Notes: generated by a model not told the origin, from the sequence alone. A stretch of 64,000 bases of DNA from Coleofasciculus sp040219735 (GCA_040219735.1 JAVJRX010000045.1), one strand, 5' to 3'; shown: positions 1 through 9,809, numbered from the stretch's first letter. Translations and numbers: made by a program.

Positions 1-182
1 ACGTCATGCTGGCTGGTTATGGTGGTTCTATTGGTTACTCCCCTATTTACGGTTAGGGTTAGTTTCACTGTTACCTAAAGCGAATAAATAAAAAGAAACG
101 TTGAATACAACAGCCACATATAATGTTAATTCTATACTATAATATCGTCCTATCGCATCTACTCAATTGAGTAATTTACCAC

Positions 183-1166
183 ATGACTCAAACATCACTT
201 AAAAACATACCTCCTGTTTTTATTGTCAGTTCAGGAAGAGCAGGCACTACCTTGTTAAGGGGACTTTTGAATGGTAGCAATCAAATTCATATTCCTCCAG
301 AAAGTGATTTTATTACTAGGGTGTACCCCTTCTATCACAACAAGCAACATTTTAGTGACGAGGATTACCGGCAAATCATCAAACTTTTCATTAATACTTC
401 TGAAGATAATGGATGGGAGATGACAGAAAACTATTTGTTGACTTGTTTGCATGAACAGTCTCCCCAAAGCTTTGCTGATATCAATTCCACTATCTATAAA
501 GCTTATCTCCAAAAAGTTGGACTAGAAACTCAGCAATGGGGAATCAAACGCCCTGTGTTAATTGCCGGGATTGATAGAATTATTAACACTTTCCCTGAAG
601 CTAAGATTGTCCACGTTGTCAGAGATGGTAGAGATGTTTCGTTATCTTATAAAGAAATTCATCAGAAGGGTGCTATCAAATTTGGTCCTAAAGGCGTCGT
701 AACCAATGCGCTTTACTGGATTGACGGACTCAGACGTATTGAAGAAATTAATGATATCGATTCTTATGAACTGCGCTATGAAGACTTATTAACTGATCCT
801 GCCGCAGAATTAAAAAAAATTTGTGCATTTTTAGGCATAGACTACGAAAAATTTGTTACCGATCAAAGTAATTTAATAACCAGCAAAAATACAGTATTAA
901 AGACTCAAGAAAAATTATTTATCCGGAAGATTAGTGAAATCAAGCCAACAAATACGAAAAAGTATTTAGCTAAGATGTCCAAGCTCAATCGGTTCATCTA
1001 TGAATTAATTGCAGAACCTTATTTAAGAAAATATAACTATCCAATTGAATTTAAGATCGTCAGTTTTCCGATCTGGCTCCCGTTAAGAAATATTGCCTAC
1101 ATAGGTGCCAGACTATTTAACAACTGGCGATATAACAGACGTGATATCGAAACCTATAATAAATGA
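183..1166 (+). CDS. sulfotransferase family protein
   Basis: Likely cytosolic PAPS-dependent sulfotransferase of 327 residues. The 5'-phosphosulfate loop SSGRAGTTLL lies at residues 16-25 and the 3'-phosphate-binding motif RDGRDVSLS at 147-155, followed by YELRYEDLL, which is typical of the Sulfotransfer_1/3 families. Length fits the family. It is followed 36 nt downstream by a glycosyltransferase on the same strand, so sulfation of a carbohydrate of the extracellular polysaccharide is a reasonable inference; the acceptor cannot be told from sequence. The ATG at 183 follows a 180-base AT-rich leader in which I see no other gene. Family assignment is firm, substrate unknown. Confidence 0.88.
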   Translation: MTQTSLKNIPPVFIVSSGRAGTTLLRGLLNGSNQIHIPPESDFITRVYPFYHNKQHFSDEDYRQIIKLFINTSEDNGWEMTENYLLTCLHEQSPQSFADINSTIYKAYLQKVGLETQQWGIKRPVLIAGIDRIINTFPEAKIVHVVRDGRDVSLSYKEIHQKGAIKFGPKGVVTNALYWIDGLRRIEEINDIDSYELRYEDLLTDPAAELKKICAFLGIDYEKFVTDQSNLITSKNTVLKTQEKLFIRKISEIKPTNTKKYLAKMSKLNRFIYELIAEPYLRKYNYPIEFKIVSFPIWLPLRNIAYIGARLFNNWRYNRRDIETYNK

Positions 1167-1202
1167 GCAAATATGTAGATCATCCTTATAGAGGTCAGTA
1201 AA

Positions 1203-2396
1203 GTGAATGTGAAGAATTCCATCCCTATCGCTTGGTTGCTTCCCTCAATGGAACGACAAAATTACTGGCAGCCACTATTCAAGGAATTTACCAAAACCTT
1301 TCCACAAACCACCGTTTATACTGGATTTTGGGAAGGATTTGTTCCAGGTTTAGAAGGATCATTTACTGTTGAAGTTGTGGGCAAAACGGAGTTTAAACCT
1401 AGCCGTCAAGGTATTGGTTACAGTCCCGGCTTGATACATGTATCCCCTAAGATTATTGGTTATCTGCTCAAGTTTCGACCTCAAGTTATTTTTGTCAGTG
1501 GTTTCTCCCTGTGGACACTCCTCACCTTACTATTTAAACCCATAGGGCAATGGAAAGTAGTCATTGTTTACGATGGCAGTTCACCAACCATAGATTATAT
1601 CAATTCCAGACCCCGTTTAATCCTGCGAAGCACGATGGTTGGCTTCACGGATGCTTTCATCACAAATACAAGTGGTGGTAAAACATATCTAACCAAAATA
1701 CTGGGCGCTGAAGCACATCGAGTTTTTGCTCGACCCTACCAAGTACCAGATGTCAAAACCTTGTTAGGACAGCAAGAAGAAGAATTAAACAGTGAATCTC
1801 ATTTGTCTCGTCCAATTTTCTTATTTGTCGGAAAACTCCTTCACCGCAAAGGGTTACAGTTTCTGTTAAAAGCCTGCGCTATTCTTAAGAAACAGGGTTA
1901 TCAGAACTATACCTTGCTTATCGTAGGTGATGGAGAACAACGAGAAGAATTGAAAGCCTATAGTCAAAACCAGGGTTTGACCGATTGTGTAAACTGGGCG
2001 GGTTGGGGAAACTATGATAAACTAGGGGCATATTTCCGCACAGCCGATGTTTTTGTATTTCCCACTTTAGAAGATATCTGGGGAGTGGTTTTGCTGGAAG
2101 CGATGGCATTTGGTAAACCTATCTTGTGTTCCAAATGGGCAGGTTCTTCGGAACTGGTCGTTGACGGAGAAAATGGTTATATATTTGATCCTTATAATCC
2201 TGAAAAATTAGCTGAATACATGAGATGTTTTATCGATCATCCAGATTTAATTTTGTCAATGGGTCAACAATCGCAGCAGCTAATTGCCCAGCACGATCCA
2301 GAAGCTGCTGCTAAGTTCCTGGTGGAAGTGACACATTTTGCTTTGAACCATCGTAGGGGCGACCCGCCGAACAAAATCAATACAACCAACCCATAA
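1203..2396 (+). CDS. glycosyltransferase family 4 (GT-B)
   Basis: 397-residue GT-B glycosyltransferase. The C-terminal half carries the usual GT4 features: FVGKLLHRKGLQFLLKA near residue 210 and the E-x7-E nucleotide-sugar motif EDIWGVVLLEAMAFGKP near residue 290. The start is GTG at 1203, 36 nt after the sulfotransferase stop, so the two are probably cotranscribed. It presumably adds one sugar during synthesis of a surface polysaccharide or glycolipid. The last residues (RRGDPPNKINTTNP) are encoded by the left arm of a palindromic repeat (2357-2413), so the natural C-terminus was probably shorter. Donor and acceptor are not predictable. Confidence 0.88.
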   Translation: MNVKNSIPIAWLLPSMERQNYWQPLFKEFTKTFPQTTVYTGFWEGFVPGLEGSFTVEVVGKTEFKPSRQGIGYSPGLIHVSPKIIGYLLKFRPQVIFVSGFSLWTLLTLLFKPIGQWKVVIVYDGSSPTIDYINSRPRLILRSTMVGFTDAFITNTSGGKTYLTKILGAEAHRVFARPYQVPDVKTLLGQQEEELNSESHLSRPIFLFVGKLLHRKGLQFLLKACAILKKQGYQNYTLLIVGDGEQREELKAYSQNQGLTDCVNWAGWGNYDKLGAYFRTADVFVFPTLEDIWGVVLLEAMAFGKPILCSKWAGSSELVVDGENGYIFDPYNPEKLAEYMRCFIDHPDLILSMGQQSQQLIAQHDPEAAAKFLVEVTHFALNHRRGDPPNKINTTNP

Positions 2397-2413
2397 ATCT
2401 TATCGGGTCGCCC
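2357..2413. repeat. palindromic repeat forming the end of the GT4 gene
   Basis: The arms GGGCGACCCG (2357-2366) and CGGGTCGCCC (2404-2413) are perfect inverted repeats separated by 37 nt that contain the glycosyltransferase stop codon. The same core (GGGTCGCCCT) recurs at about 5632-5641. It may act as a terminator hairpin, but there is no T-run. Confidence 0.55.
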
Positions 2414-2755
2414 TGAATCAAGTATCTGTAATTAGGGCTTGCTGCATAAGTGCGTAAGGTAGACCAGATAGGGGTTTCAAGCCATTTTTCGACCAAACAA
2501 GTGCAAGGTTTTTACACTACCACCCTCTTGTATCCTGGACTTTTCGCCGACCTAAGCACCAAATTTTCCCTCGACCGAGGGTTGAAACCATTGCCCATTG
2601 CCTATTCCCTATTGCCTCTCCCCACCACAAGACTTATTCAGCAGACCCTAATTATCTCACACCGCATACATTCAGACAGGGGCGAGTCGAGACACATTAA
2701 TTCTCACGCCGTCACGTTTGCTCAGCGACTCGCCCCTACACATCCCTACACATCC
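2414..2755. other. intergenic region without a supported gene
   Basis: A frame is open from 2450 to 2848 on the plus strand, but its translation is low-complexity, runs into the coding region of the opposite-strand GT47 gene and resembles no family, so I do not call it. The region ends in tandem copies of a CATCCCTACA unit (about 2737-2760) that continue into the 3' end of the GT47 gene. Confidence 0.5.
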
Positions 2756-3820
2756 CTACATATTCCTAAATATTCCTACATGTCCTTTCCTGATTTTCCC
2801 AAATACCTCTGGATAAAACCGCGCTGGTGTCAACTGTTCAAAAAGTGACCGTAACTGTCGCTGCAAATCGCAAAATTCCGATGGAGAAAACTGAGAATGC
2901 CATTCCCACAACCGATCTGGTAACTCCTGCAAACGGGTAGATGGAACTCTGACAATGAACTGATCCCACGGGATCTCATCCTCTAAGGGCAACATACAAT
3001 CTGTATCTATCAATATCGGAATCTTACCTAGAGACAGGGCTTCATAGAATCGCCAACTATAATTGTCCGCCCCCCGAACACAAAGAGCATAAGCATTACG
3101 CTGCAAGTTATCCAGGAATTGGTGACGCCTATCTCCCTGTACCCTAGGTTGCAGCCCCATCGTTCCCCGCCCGAGAAAATCGGTCTTAATCCGAGAATCT
3201 CGTTCCAATACCTGCATCGCATCCACTCGCAACGGGTAACAACAGGTCATGCGAATACCGCGAGTCGTAGCACAGAAAAAATTAGCCGCCATCTGACGAG
3301 TCAGATTGTTAGGTATCATCTTCCAGATCGCTAGCCCTAAAGTCCCCCCCTCACGACCACAAAAACTCACGCTGGGCAAGTCTTCCTTTTTCATCGGTTG
3401 CCAGTCGCAGATACCTAATTCTGTCATCAGATCAAACCCATCCCCACCGAGAAACGCTGGACTAATAATCGCTCCTAGCTCCTGTAGTGAGCGATACCAA
3501 GAGAAGCGGATAATATAGTCAAGCCACATAGGTTTCCGCCGCTCATGACTGATATCAAAACCAATGGAGGATAATCCGCATTTGGAAACTCTCGCACCAA
3601 TCTCTTTGAGCCGTTTAGGGGAATAGAAAGAAACATTAGACGGTAATATAAACCCATCAGCCTCTTCATCTTCAACAATTTCAAATGTCTCTCGCACGGC
3701 TTGGTTAAATTTGGGTGAATAAGCACCACGCCATGCTTTGAGGATGGGGCACCCGTCTGGTAATTTATCCTCCTGTGCCAATTCAATGCCGAGAGTGGTC
3801 AGTTTCAGTTGGCGTTCCAT
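2756..3820 (-). CDS. exostosin-family (GT47-like) glycosyltransferase
   Basis: 354 residues. The C-terminal block ALCVRGADNYSWRFYEAL followed by LGKIPILIDTDCMLPLED is the hallmark of the exostosin/GT47 domain found in bacterial polysaccharide clusters. No signal peptide or membrane segment is evident, so a cytosolic enzyme is expected. The tail HVGIFRNM is encoded by degenerate tandem repeats (ACATGTAGGAATATTTAGG in the sense direction), so the stop codon lies in repeat DNA and the last residues are probably not conserved. It is oriented opposite to the upstream GT4 gene and in the same direction as the next GT4 at 4256-5476, from which it is separated by a MITE-like insertion. Function in surface glycan assembly is inferred. 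Confidence 0.8.
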   Translation of the reverse strand: MERQLKLTTLGIELAQEDKLPDGCPILKAWRGAYSPKFNQAVRETFEIVEDEEADGFILPSNVSFYSPKRLKEIGARVSKCGLSSIGFDISHERRKPMWLDYIIRFSWYRSLQELGAIISPAFLGGDGFDLMTELGICDWQPMKKEDLPSVSFCGREGGTLGLAIWKMIPNNLTRQMAANFFCATTRGIRMTCCYPLRVDAMQVLERDSRIKTDFLGRGTMGLQPRVQGDRRHQFLDNLQRNAYALCVRGADNYSWRFYEALSLGKIPILIDTDCMLPLEDEIPWDQFIVRVPSTRLQELPDRLWEWHSQFSPSEFCDLQRQLRSLFEQLTPARFYPEVFGKIRKGHVGIFRNM

Positions 3821-3856
3821 AACTGTGATATCTTCTCCCTACCTTCATTCAGCCTG

Positions 3857-3983
3857 ATACCAAGTTGCGTTCTATCATGTCATTCTGAGCGAAGCGAAGA
3901 ATCTGGACAGATGCTTCGCTTCACTCCGTTTCACTGCGTTTTGCTCAGCATGACAGATTCTACCTTAGACTGCAACTTGGTAT
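3857..3983. repeat. MITE-like element with 12-bp terminal inverted repeats
   Basis: The ends ATACCAAGTTGC (3857-3868) and GCAACTTGGTAT (3972-3983) are perfect inverted repeats around 103 nt. Inside is a CATTCTGAGCGAAGCGAAGA block with its complement AGCATGACAGATTCT near the right end, so the whole unit can fold into one long hairpin. It encodes nothing. It lies in the 435-base gap 3821-4255, which holds nothing else I can name except the REP palindrome at 4193-4211. Confidence 0.6.
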
Positions 3984-4192
3984 GATGCCATGAAAAGTAA
4001 GCCTCTTAAGCTGTCACGCATTTAAATTAGGAATCGGTAGCGAGCAAGATACTCGCATTACAACGGTTTTGCAGTTGTTGACATTAAGGTTTAAATACAG
4101 CGCTTCGCGCTGCTATGAGGTACAGTAACAACAATGAGCAAACCAATTTCTGGCTAGCAGTTCCCAAGTGCGTGAGGTACACCTAAATGTAG

Positions 4193-4211
4193 GGGCGCAA
4201 GGCTTGCGCCC
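4193..4211. repeat. REP palindrome, GGGCGCAAG family
   Basis: Perfect 19-bp palindrome GGGCGCAAG-G-CTTGCGCCC. A second perfect copy with a C centre is at 5714-5732, a degenerate one is at about 11580-11597 and half copies occur near 26010. Intergenic, non-coding. Confidence 0.65.
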
Positions 4212-4255
4212 TCACGCCTGTACCTAAAAGGTCGCCAACCGCTGTATCGAACAGC

Positions 4256-5476
4256 TTACTCTATTGGCAACTTCAGATAAATCTCAGCCCAGACTTCTCC
4301 CTTAACATCCCAATCATATATCTCCTTGACCCACTTTTGACCTGCCTGTCCCAGACAAACCCTTAACTTTTGGTCATTCGCTAAACAAGCCATCGCCTCT
4401 GCCAACCCCTGCACCGCCTGCTCCGGATTCAATGCTGGCACTTTAATTCCGGTTTCCGCCGTAACCTGAGTGGCGGGTCCACCTAAATCTAAACAAATGA
4501 CTGGACGCCCTGCTGCCATTCCCTCCAAACACGTCAACCCCCCAGAGTCGTGCAAGCTAGGATGAACAAGGATGTGGCATTTGCCTAACCGTTCCAAAGA
4601 TTGCTCACGGGGCAAATTTCCCAAAAACCGGACTTGGGACGCAACCCCTAACTCCTCAGCTAAGGCTTGCAGCCGTTCGCGTTCCGCTCCATCCCCCAGC
4701 AACCAATACTCCGCATCTGACAGATTAGCTTTAGCAAAGGCACGCACCGCTAGGTGATAGCCTTTCCAGTGCAATAACCTGCCCATACTGATAAATCTTA
4801 CAGGGGAAGACTCAGACATGGGACATTGTTCTAGACGAGCTAGTTCTGGTTTAGATAAGCCGATTTGAGACAACACCTGCACCTTATTGGCTCCCAACTT
4901 TGACAAACGTTGGGCAGTTTCCGCCGTTGTTGCCAATGCTAATATGCTTCGCTGTGCCGTAATCCGAGTAAATGGATCTATTTCACCCAATCGTTGAGCC
5001 GAATCTCGCAGCGTTTCGTAGACCTTTCCCCGTAGACTAAAATCAGCCCAAAACAGCTTAGGAGCCTGTTCCCCCCCACCAACAGGTCCCCAAATAAAGG
5101 GAACGGGTAATAATGACAGGAAACTGGGCGACCAAAACTTGACATAAGTAACATGATGAGCAACGTCAAAACCAATCTGCTCATGCAACGGACGCGCTAC
5201 GAAATAAGCTTGAATCTGCCAAAGGTAGTAGTGAAGTTGAACAGCGCCTTGTTTATTTCTCCAATCTTCTGTCCAATTCAGGGGATCAAAGTAGATAAAG
5301 TGCAAATTAGGGACAGGATGACGAACAAGTTCTGCCTCAATAGTTGAGCGAAAAATCGTTCGAGTGAGTATCCAAGTCTGGTGATACTTAGCGAGTGCCA
5401 ACGCTGTATTCCAGCCGACTCCTTCCTCGGAGCCACAACCGGGTTCACAGGTATAGGCGGATACTAAAATTTTCAT
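4256..5476 (-). CDS. glycosyltransferase family 4 (GT-B)
   Basis: 406-residue GT4 enzyme. The N-terminus MKILVSAYTCEPGCGSEEG is typical of a cyanobacterial group of GT4 proteins with a glycine/acidic-rich first loop. RFISMGRLLHWKGYHLAVRAF begins the C-terminal Rossmann domain and the motif HDSGGLTCLEGMAAGRPVI carries the E-x7-E-like nucleotide-sugar site. Predicted cytosolic or membrane-peripheral. It is cotranscribed, if with anything, with the GT47 gene downstream on the same strand. ATG start at 5476; the annotated start gives the canonical beta-strand immediately at residue 2. Specific linkage unknown. Confidence 0.88.
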   Translation of the reverse strand: MKILVSAYTCEPGCGSEEGVGWNTALALAKYHQTWILTRTIFRSTIEAELVRHPVPNLHFIYFDPLNWTEDWRNKQGAVQLHYYLWQIQAYFVARPLHEQIGFDVAHHVTYVKFWSPSFLSLLPVPFIWGPVGGGEQAPKLFWADFSLRGKVYETLRDSAQRLGEIDPFTRITAQRSILALATTAETAQRLSKLGANKVQVLSQIGLSKPELARLEQCPMSESSPVRFISMGRLLHWKGYHLAVRAFAKANLSDAEYWLLGDGAERERLQALAEELGVASQVRFLGNLPREQSLERLGKCHILVHPSLHDSGGLTCLEGMAAGRPVICLDLGGPATQVTAETGIKVPALNPEQAVQGLAEAMACLANDQKLRVCLGQAGQKWVKEIYDWDVKGEVWAEIYLKLPIE

Positions 5477-5713
5477 TAACGGAGTACCTCTTGGTCAAAA
5501 AAAAGACATTCCTCATTTAAGTCTCTACAAACAGAATTACACATCCTTGATCCAAGAAGGAAACACCTTTTGTCTTCCTGTAGGGACAATCGGCTTACAC
5601 CACAGAGAAACTGGAATCCACTCAATTTTATGGGGTCGCCCTAATACTTGCTTTACCAAGAACCTACTGGTTTTACACAGCTAAAATTGTGGAATAGATT
5701 TTGCTGTAAAACC

Positions 5714-5732
5714 GGGCGCAAGCCTTGCGCCC
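5714..5732. repeat. REP palindrome, GGGCGCAAG family
   Basis: Perfect 19-bp palindrome GGGCGCAAG-C-CTTGCGCCC, the second copy of the repeat at 4193-4211. It lies in the 294-base gap 5477-5770, in which I see no gene. Confidence 0.65.
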
Positions 5733-5770
5733 CTACAATTCTAATCCACCAATTAAGGTGTGCCACGACA

Positions 5771-6847
5771 CTACGTTAGCTTACGAGGCAGCAATTTCGC
5801 TCTTAATACTGTAATCAATGGTTTTTCAATATAAGAGTAGACCAAACATCCTAATCCTATCGTTAACGTGAAAATTATCAGAGCCACCGCATTGATGACT
5901 AGAGGAGGTGACGTGACTACACTTGAATTTAATTTGGTCATAACCTTGGCAATATTACTTACAAAAAAACCATGCGTCAAATAAATAGAATATGAAGCAT
6001 TTCCGATATAAACCAAGAATACAGGAATTTTAATAGCTTTGTTTATTTCAACAGCGGCAGAACCAAGAATCAGTAAACCAAAAGCCAAAGCCCACATTAT
6101 CCCCGTTCCGTCATCTATTACCTGGCTTTGATACATGGTCAAAAATAATGCCAAGAGGAACGTCGCTAAGTAATTAAAAAATAAACCTCTTTTAAAAGTT
6201 ATTTTTTGGGTCGATATGATATAAGCAATTAATCCCCCTAGTAAAAATTCTAAATTAATTGTATTGAAGATCAAGTTCAAGATTGGTATACCTTGAAAGC
6301 TTCCTATAAACCAAACCGAATTAATCAAAATACCTGTTGTCCACAAGATAAATAATGGTAAAAAACGTTTATATCCTACAACCATTAATATGCCAAAAAG
6401 AATATAAAAGAAAACTTCGTAACTCAAAGTCCAACTTACATTTAGCAATCGCTCTTTTTGAGGATAAAGTAAAATACTCTTAAGGAAGCTTAAAAAACTT
6501 AAATCATAAGTGCTATTCCTATAATTTAGAAAAAATAATGCCACAATTTTGCATATTAAAATAGTCCAATATAAAGGATATACACGTATAAAACGCTTCA
6601 AAATATAGGACTTTATCTTATTCGGATGACCGATGTCACTTTGGTGAACATAGTATATAATAAATCCACTTAAAACAAAGAAAAAATCTACCCCTATCCA
6701 ACCGACTCCACCAATATTAAAAAAAAATTCTTGTTGATTAAATTGCTGAGATAGTATTACGCTTCCATGAAAAAACAATACTAGGATTGCTGCTAAACCT
6801 CGATATACCTGTAAAAGATCGATTCTTTTTAAATTGCTATTCTTCAT
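5771..6847 (-). CDS. acyltransferase-3 family membrane protein (OafA/YrhL-like)
   Basis: About 358 residues with roughly ten hydrophobic segments. Near the N-terminus is LLQVYRGLAAILVLFFHG, with the conserved R and H of the acyltransferase-3 family, then GWIGVDFFFVLSGFII and KRFIRVYPLYW. Such enzymes O-acylate surface polysaccharides in the inner membrane, which fits the surrounding glycosyltransferase genes. The frame is open up to 6898 from a TTG, but I prefer the ATG at 6847 because the family signature starts about ten residues after it. The gene is clearly more AT-rich than its neighbours, which may indicate transfer. The acyl donor and the glycan are unknown. Confidence 0.88.
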   Translation of the reverse strand: MKNSNLKRIDLLQVYRGLAAILVLFFHGSVILSQQFNQQEFFFNIGGVGWIGVDFFFVLSGFIIYYVHQSDIGHPNKIKSYILKRFIRVYPLYWTILICKIVALFFLNYRNSTYDLSFLSFLKSILLYPQKERLLNVSWTLSYEVFFYILFGILMVVGYKRFLPLFILWTTGILINSVWFIGSFQGIPILNLIFNTINLEFLLGGLIAYIISTQKITFKRGLFFNYLATFLLALFLTMYQSQVIDDGTGIMWALAFGLLILGSAAVEINKAIKIPVFLVYIGNASYSIYLTHGFFVSNIAKVMTKLNSSVVTSPPLVINAVALIIFTLTIGLGCLVYSYIEKPLITVLRAKLLPRKLT

Positions 6848-7022
6848 GATAGATTGATGTATGACAAAAGACTTAATTTCATGGTTGCATTTGAACAATT
6901 CTTTGGCAATGATACTATGTCTTTATGTTCGTATAGAGGGTAGAATGGTTCAATAAAAATAATCGCTTATTTCCTAACGATCATTCAGGGACTCGCCCCT
7001 TCACCCTCCTATTTGGAACTTC

Positions 7023-9809
7023 CTAAATAAAAGTCACCTGAACTACCATATCATTATAATCGCGATCGCCTCCATTCCATTCATCCTCAAACCCAATGGT
7101 ATTATCCCCCAAAAGGCGAACGTGGTCTACCCCATCCGGGTTAGCTCCCATAAAGGCAAAATAAGCCATCACGTCTTCACCACTCTGATTAAGGGGATTC
7201 TTGGTCAAAAACTCCTCTGCTGTACCATCAGCAATGATAAAGGGAGCAACTAACGTCCCAGCCGGGAGTCCCGCGTTTGTGTCTAATCGTTGGCGAACCG
7301 CCGCCTCGGCATAACCGGGATCACCGGGGCGCAGATCCCCAATGCGACCATCCGGGTCATCAATGAGATAAAATCCAAAATTATTGTCATAGTCCGCTTC
7401 ACTATTCACGCCAAACTGAGCCGGAATCATACCCGTTACCTGATCCCGTAAATCAATAATTTCCCCTTCTTGCCCTCCTTGTAACTGAGTGCCAAATCCT
7501 GGCTCAGTCTCCGTGAGTTGAACATTGAAAACTAAGTCTTTAAAGTCCCAGTCTTCCCCATCTTCCCACGCCAGGTTATACCGATTATTACCCCGTTCGG
7601 ATACCTGTACACGGTCGAACTGATCCCCATTGGCAGAGGTCAAGCCCAAAAACACGTTGTCAGGCGTCCCTCCAGCCGCTAACTCAAATTTTACTGTATC
7701 CGTGGTACTATTTCTGACTAGGTAAAACCCAAATTCCTGACCCCCATCTACCCCAAATTTACGGGTGAAACTTAAATCAGGAAACTGGTTCCCAGGAAGC
7801 ACGGAGAAAATAACTTGAGATTGGTTGAGGGCGGCTTCCAGATACCCAGCTTCCCCAGGAGCGATACCGTTAATATAACCCGACTCATCATCCACCAAAA
7901 AAATGCCAATTTCATTAACCCAATTGGTGTCGCGTCCGGTTAAATCAAATTGAAGTTGAACCGCATCTGAGTCTCCGGCGACGAGGAAAACATTCTCGGA
8001 TGTGCGACTCAGTGCTGGTTCTTGGATAGGTACAGGTTTAGGTACAGGTTCGGGTACAGGTTTGGGTACAGGGTTGGTTATGCTATCCGTGGTTCCCTGG
8101 GTGGAGATAGCAGAGGAATCACCAATTTCGTTAATTGCCCTCAGGCGATAGTAATATTGCGTGTTCGCCGTTAAGTCGGTATCCCGGTAACGGGTAACAT
8201 CAGCCCCTGTGGTAGCTACTACCGTCCAATTCTCTTGGTCGCGCGATCGCTCAATCTTAAATCCTGTTTCATCATTACTATTATCCGCCCATGTCAATTC
8301 AATTTCTGTAGCAGAAACCGCCGTTAAGCTCAAGTCATCTGGAGCAGTAGGAGCAGTATCTCTAGAACGGCTAATCACAGCTCCCGCTGTCACCTCTGGA
8401 TTCCCCGGTCTGGGAGGGGTTTGTACCGCCTCCCCATTATCAGTAAACGAACCGAGGTTCGGGTCAATCAGCGTTACCCCCTCGGTCACCTTTTTGTCAT
8501 CAGGATTGGGATATAAGGATTGAACATTTCCCCCGCCATCACTAAACTCTTCTCCCGTGTGATGGTTAATATTCCAAGGATTGCCTCCATTATTGGCAAC
8601 ATTATCAGTAACTAGGGTATTGGTGAGTGTAACATTTGATCCACCTCCCCAAAATCCTGCCCCCATAAACCCAGCATAATTATTGGCAATGGTTGTGTTC
8701 GCGATATTAGTCGGACTAGAGCCATTCGCTAGAGTAATTGCCCCACCCAAACCCTTTGTCCCGTCTGCTGACTCAGCTCGGTTTCCATAAAATGTACTAT
8801 TCTCAATCGTAACGGGTGAAACTTCTCCAATCCACAAGCCACCGCCTTGCTGGTGCGCCTGATTATTGGCAAACGTAGTATTGCGGACAATTAACTCTCC
8901 ATTCCCATGACGCAATCCACCACCAATGGCGATGCCTTGATCATCTGCAATAACCTGATTATTGATTATGGTGCTATTTTCAACAATCACTTGGTCGGAG
9001 GCATAAACAAAAAGGAATAGTCCTCCTCCTCCCCGTACCGCTGTATTGCCATCAAAGCGACTGTTGCGAATTTCAATTTTGCCAGACGTGCTGCTATCTG
9101 CCGTTTCCGAAGCTCCATCGGTGTAGATTGCACCACCACTCCCCGTGGAGTTGTTTTGGGTGAAGGTAGAGTTTTCGACAATCAGACCCTCTAAAACGGT
9201 GTTAATTGCGCCACCATTAACGCCAGTGTTATTGATAAACTCGCTATCTTTCACAGTCAGGAAGCCTGCACCAGCAAGAGCGATTGCGCCTCCACCCCGT
9301 TCGCTTGTACCCGATAACCCATTCGCTAGTGTGCTATTCCCCTCAAATGTAGAGCTAATCACAGTCGCGGTACTGCGCCAACGCCCATAAATAGCACCGC
9401 CTCCTTCACCGTTGGCATGATTATTCTTGAATTCACTATTTTCTACGGTTAGTTTGGTTCCACCTTGCAGCCAAACTCCTCCCCCTGCACCGTCTTCACC
9501 TTTCTCTGTTGTCTTTCCATTGGCAATAACCAGATGCTTAAGGGTTACTTCTACGGGTTCCCATGTGGGATTACCTTGAAGAAAAAACACACGAGAGGTG
9601 TTATTCCCACTGATGGTTAAACCTGGGGCATTTTCCCCATCAATAATCAGGTCTTTCTCAACTTCGAGTTGACCACTGGTGAGGGTAATGGTCTTATTGG
9701 CTAGACTCGAAGCAAATTTAATCCTATCCCCGGGTTGAGCTTGCGCGATCGCAGCTCTCAGAGAACCCGCTCCACTGTCAGCAGCGCTTGTTACCGTAAT
9801 GGTAGTCAT
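7023..9809 (-). CDS. large secreted beta-helix / FN3 / DUF4114 repeat protein
   Basis: 928 residues. Residues 1-460 form a right-handed parallel beta-helix: repeated units of the type VENSTFxxNxAxGxGGAI at about 25-30 residue spacing, as in polymorphic-outer-membrane/pectate-lyase-like folds. Residues 486-575 are a fibronectin type III domain. Residues 579-598 form a VPKP/VPEP hinge. Two DUF4114-like modules follow (about 605-767 and 795-926), each ending in a D-rich motif (WDFKDLVFNV and GDRDYNDMVVQV) that resembles calcium-binding ends. There is no Sec signal peptide, so export by a type I-like route through the C-terminus is inferred. Probably a surface or matrix protein. The 624 bases up to 10433 have no gene. 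Confidence 0.8.
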   Translation of the reverse strand: MTTITVTSAADSGAGSLRAAIAQAQPGDRIKFASSLANKTITLTSGQLEVEKDLIIDGENAPGLTISGNNTSRVFFLQGNPTWEPVEVTLKHLVIANGKTTEKGEDGAGGGVWLQGGTKLTVENSEFKNNHANGEGGGAIYGRWRSTATVISSTFEGNSTLANGLSGTSERGGGAIALAGAGFLTVKDSEFINNTGVNGGAINTVLEGLIVENSTFTQNNSTGSGGAIYTDGASETADSSTSGKIEIRNSRFDGNTAVRGGGGLFLFVYASDQVIVENSTIINNQVIADDQGIAIGGGLRHGNGELIVRNTTFANNQAHQQGGGLWIGEVSPVTIENSTFYGNRAESADGTKGLGGAITLANGSSPTNIANTTIANNYAGFMGAGFWGGGSNVTLTNTLVTDNVANNGGNPWNINHHTGEEFSDGGGNVQSLYPNPDDKKVTEGVTLIDPNLGSFTDNGEAVQTPPRPGNPEVTAGAVISRSRDTAPTAPDDLSLTAVSATEIELTWADNSNDETGFKIERSRDQENWTVVATTGADVTRYRDTDLTANTQYYYRLRAINEIGDSSAISTQGTTDSITNPVPKPVPEPVPKPVPIQEPALSRTSENVFLVAGDSDAVQLQFDLTGRDTNWVNEIGIFLVDDESGYINGIAPGEAGYLEAALNQSQVIFSVLPGNQFPDLSFTRKFGVDGGQEFGFYLVRNSTTDTVKFELAAGGTPDNVFLGLTSANGDQFDRVQVSERGNNRYNLAWEDGEDWDFKDLVFNVQLTETEPGFGTQLQGGQEGEIIDLRDQVTGMIPAQFGVNSEADYDNNFGFYLIDDPDGRIGDLRPGDPGYAEAAVRQRLDTNAGLPAGTLVAPFIIADGTAEEFLTKNPLNQSGEDVMAYFAFMGANPDGVDHVRLLGDNTIGFEDEWNGGDRDYNDMVVQVTFI

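Noticed and set aside
2450..2848. 132-codon open frame on the plus strand
   Set aside because: Low-complexity translation, runs across tandem repeats into the antisense of a clear glycosyltransferase gene.
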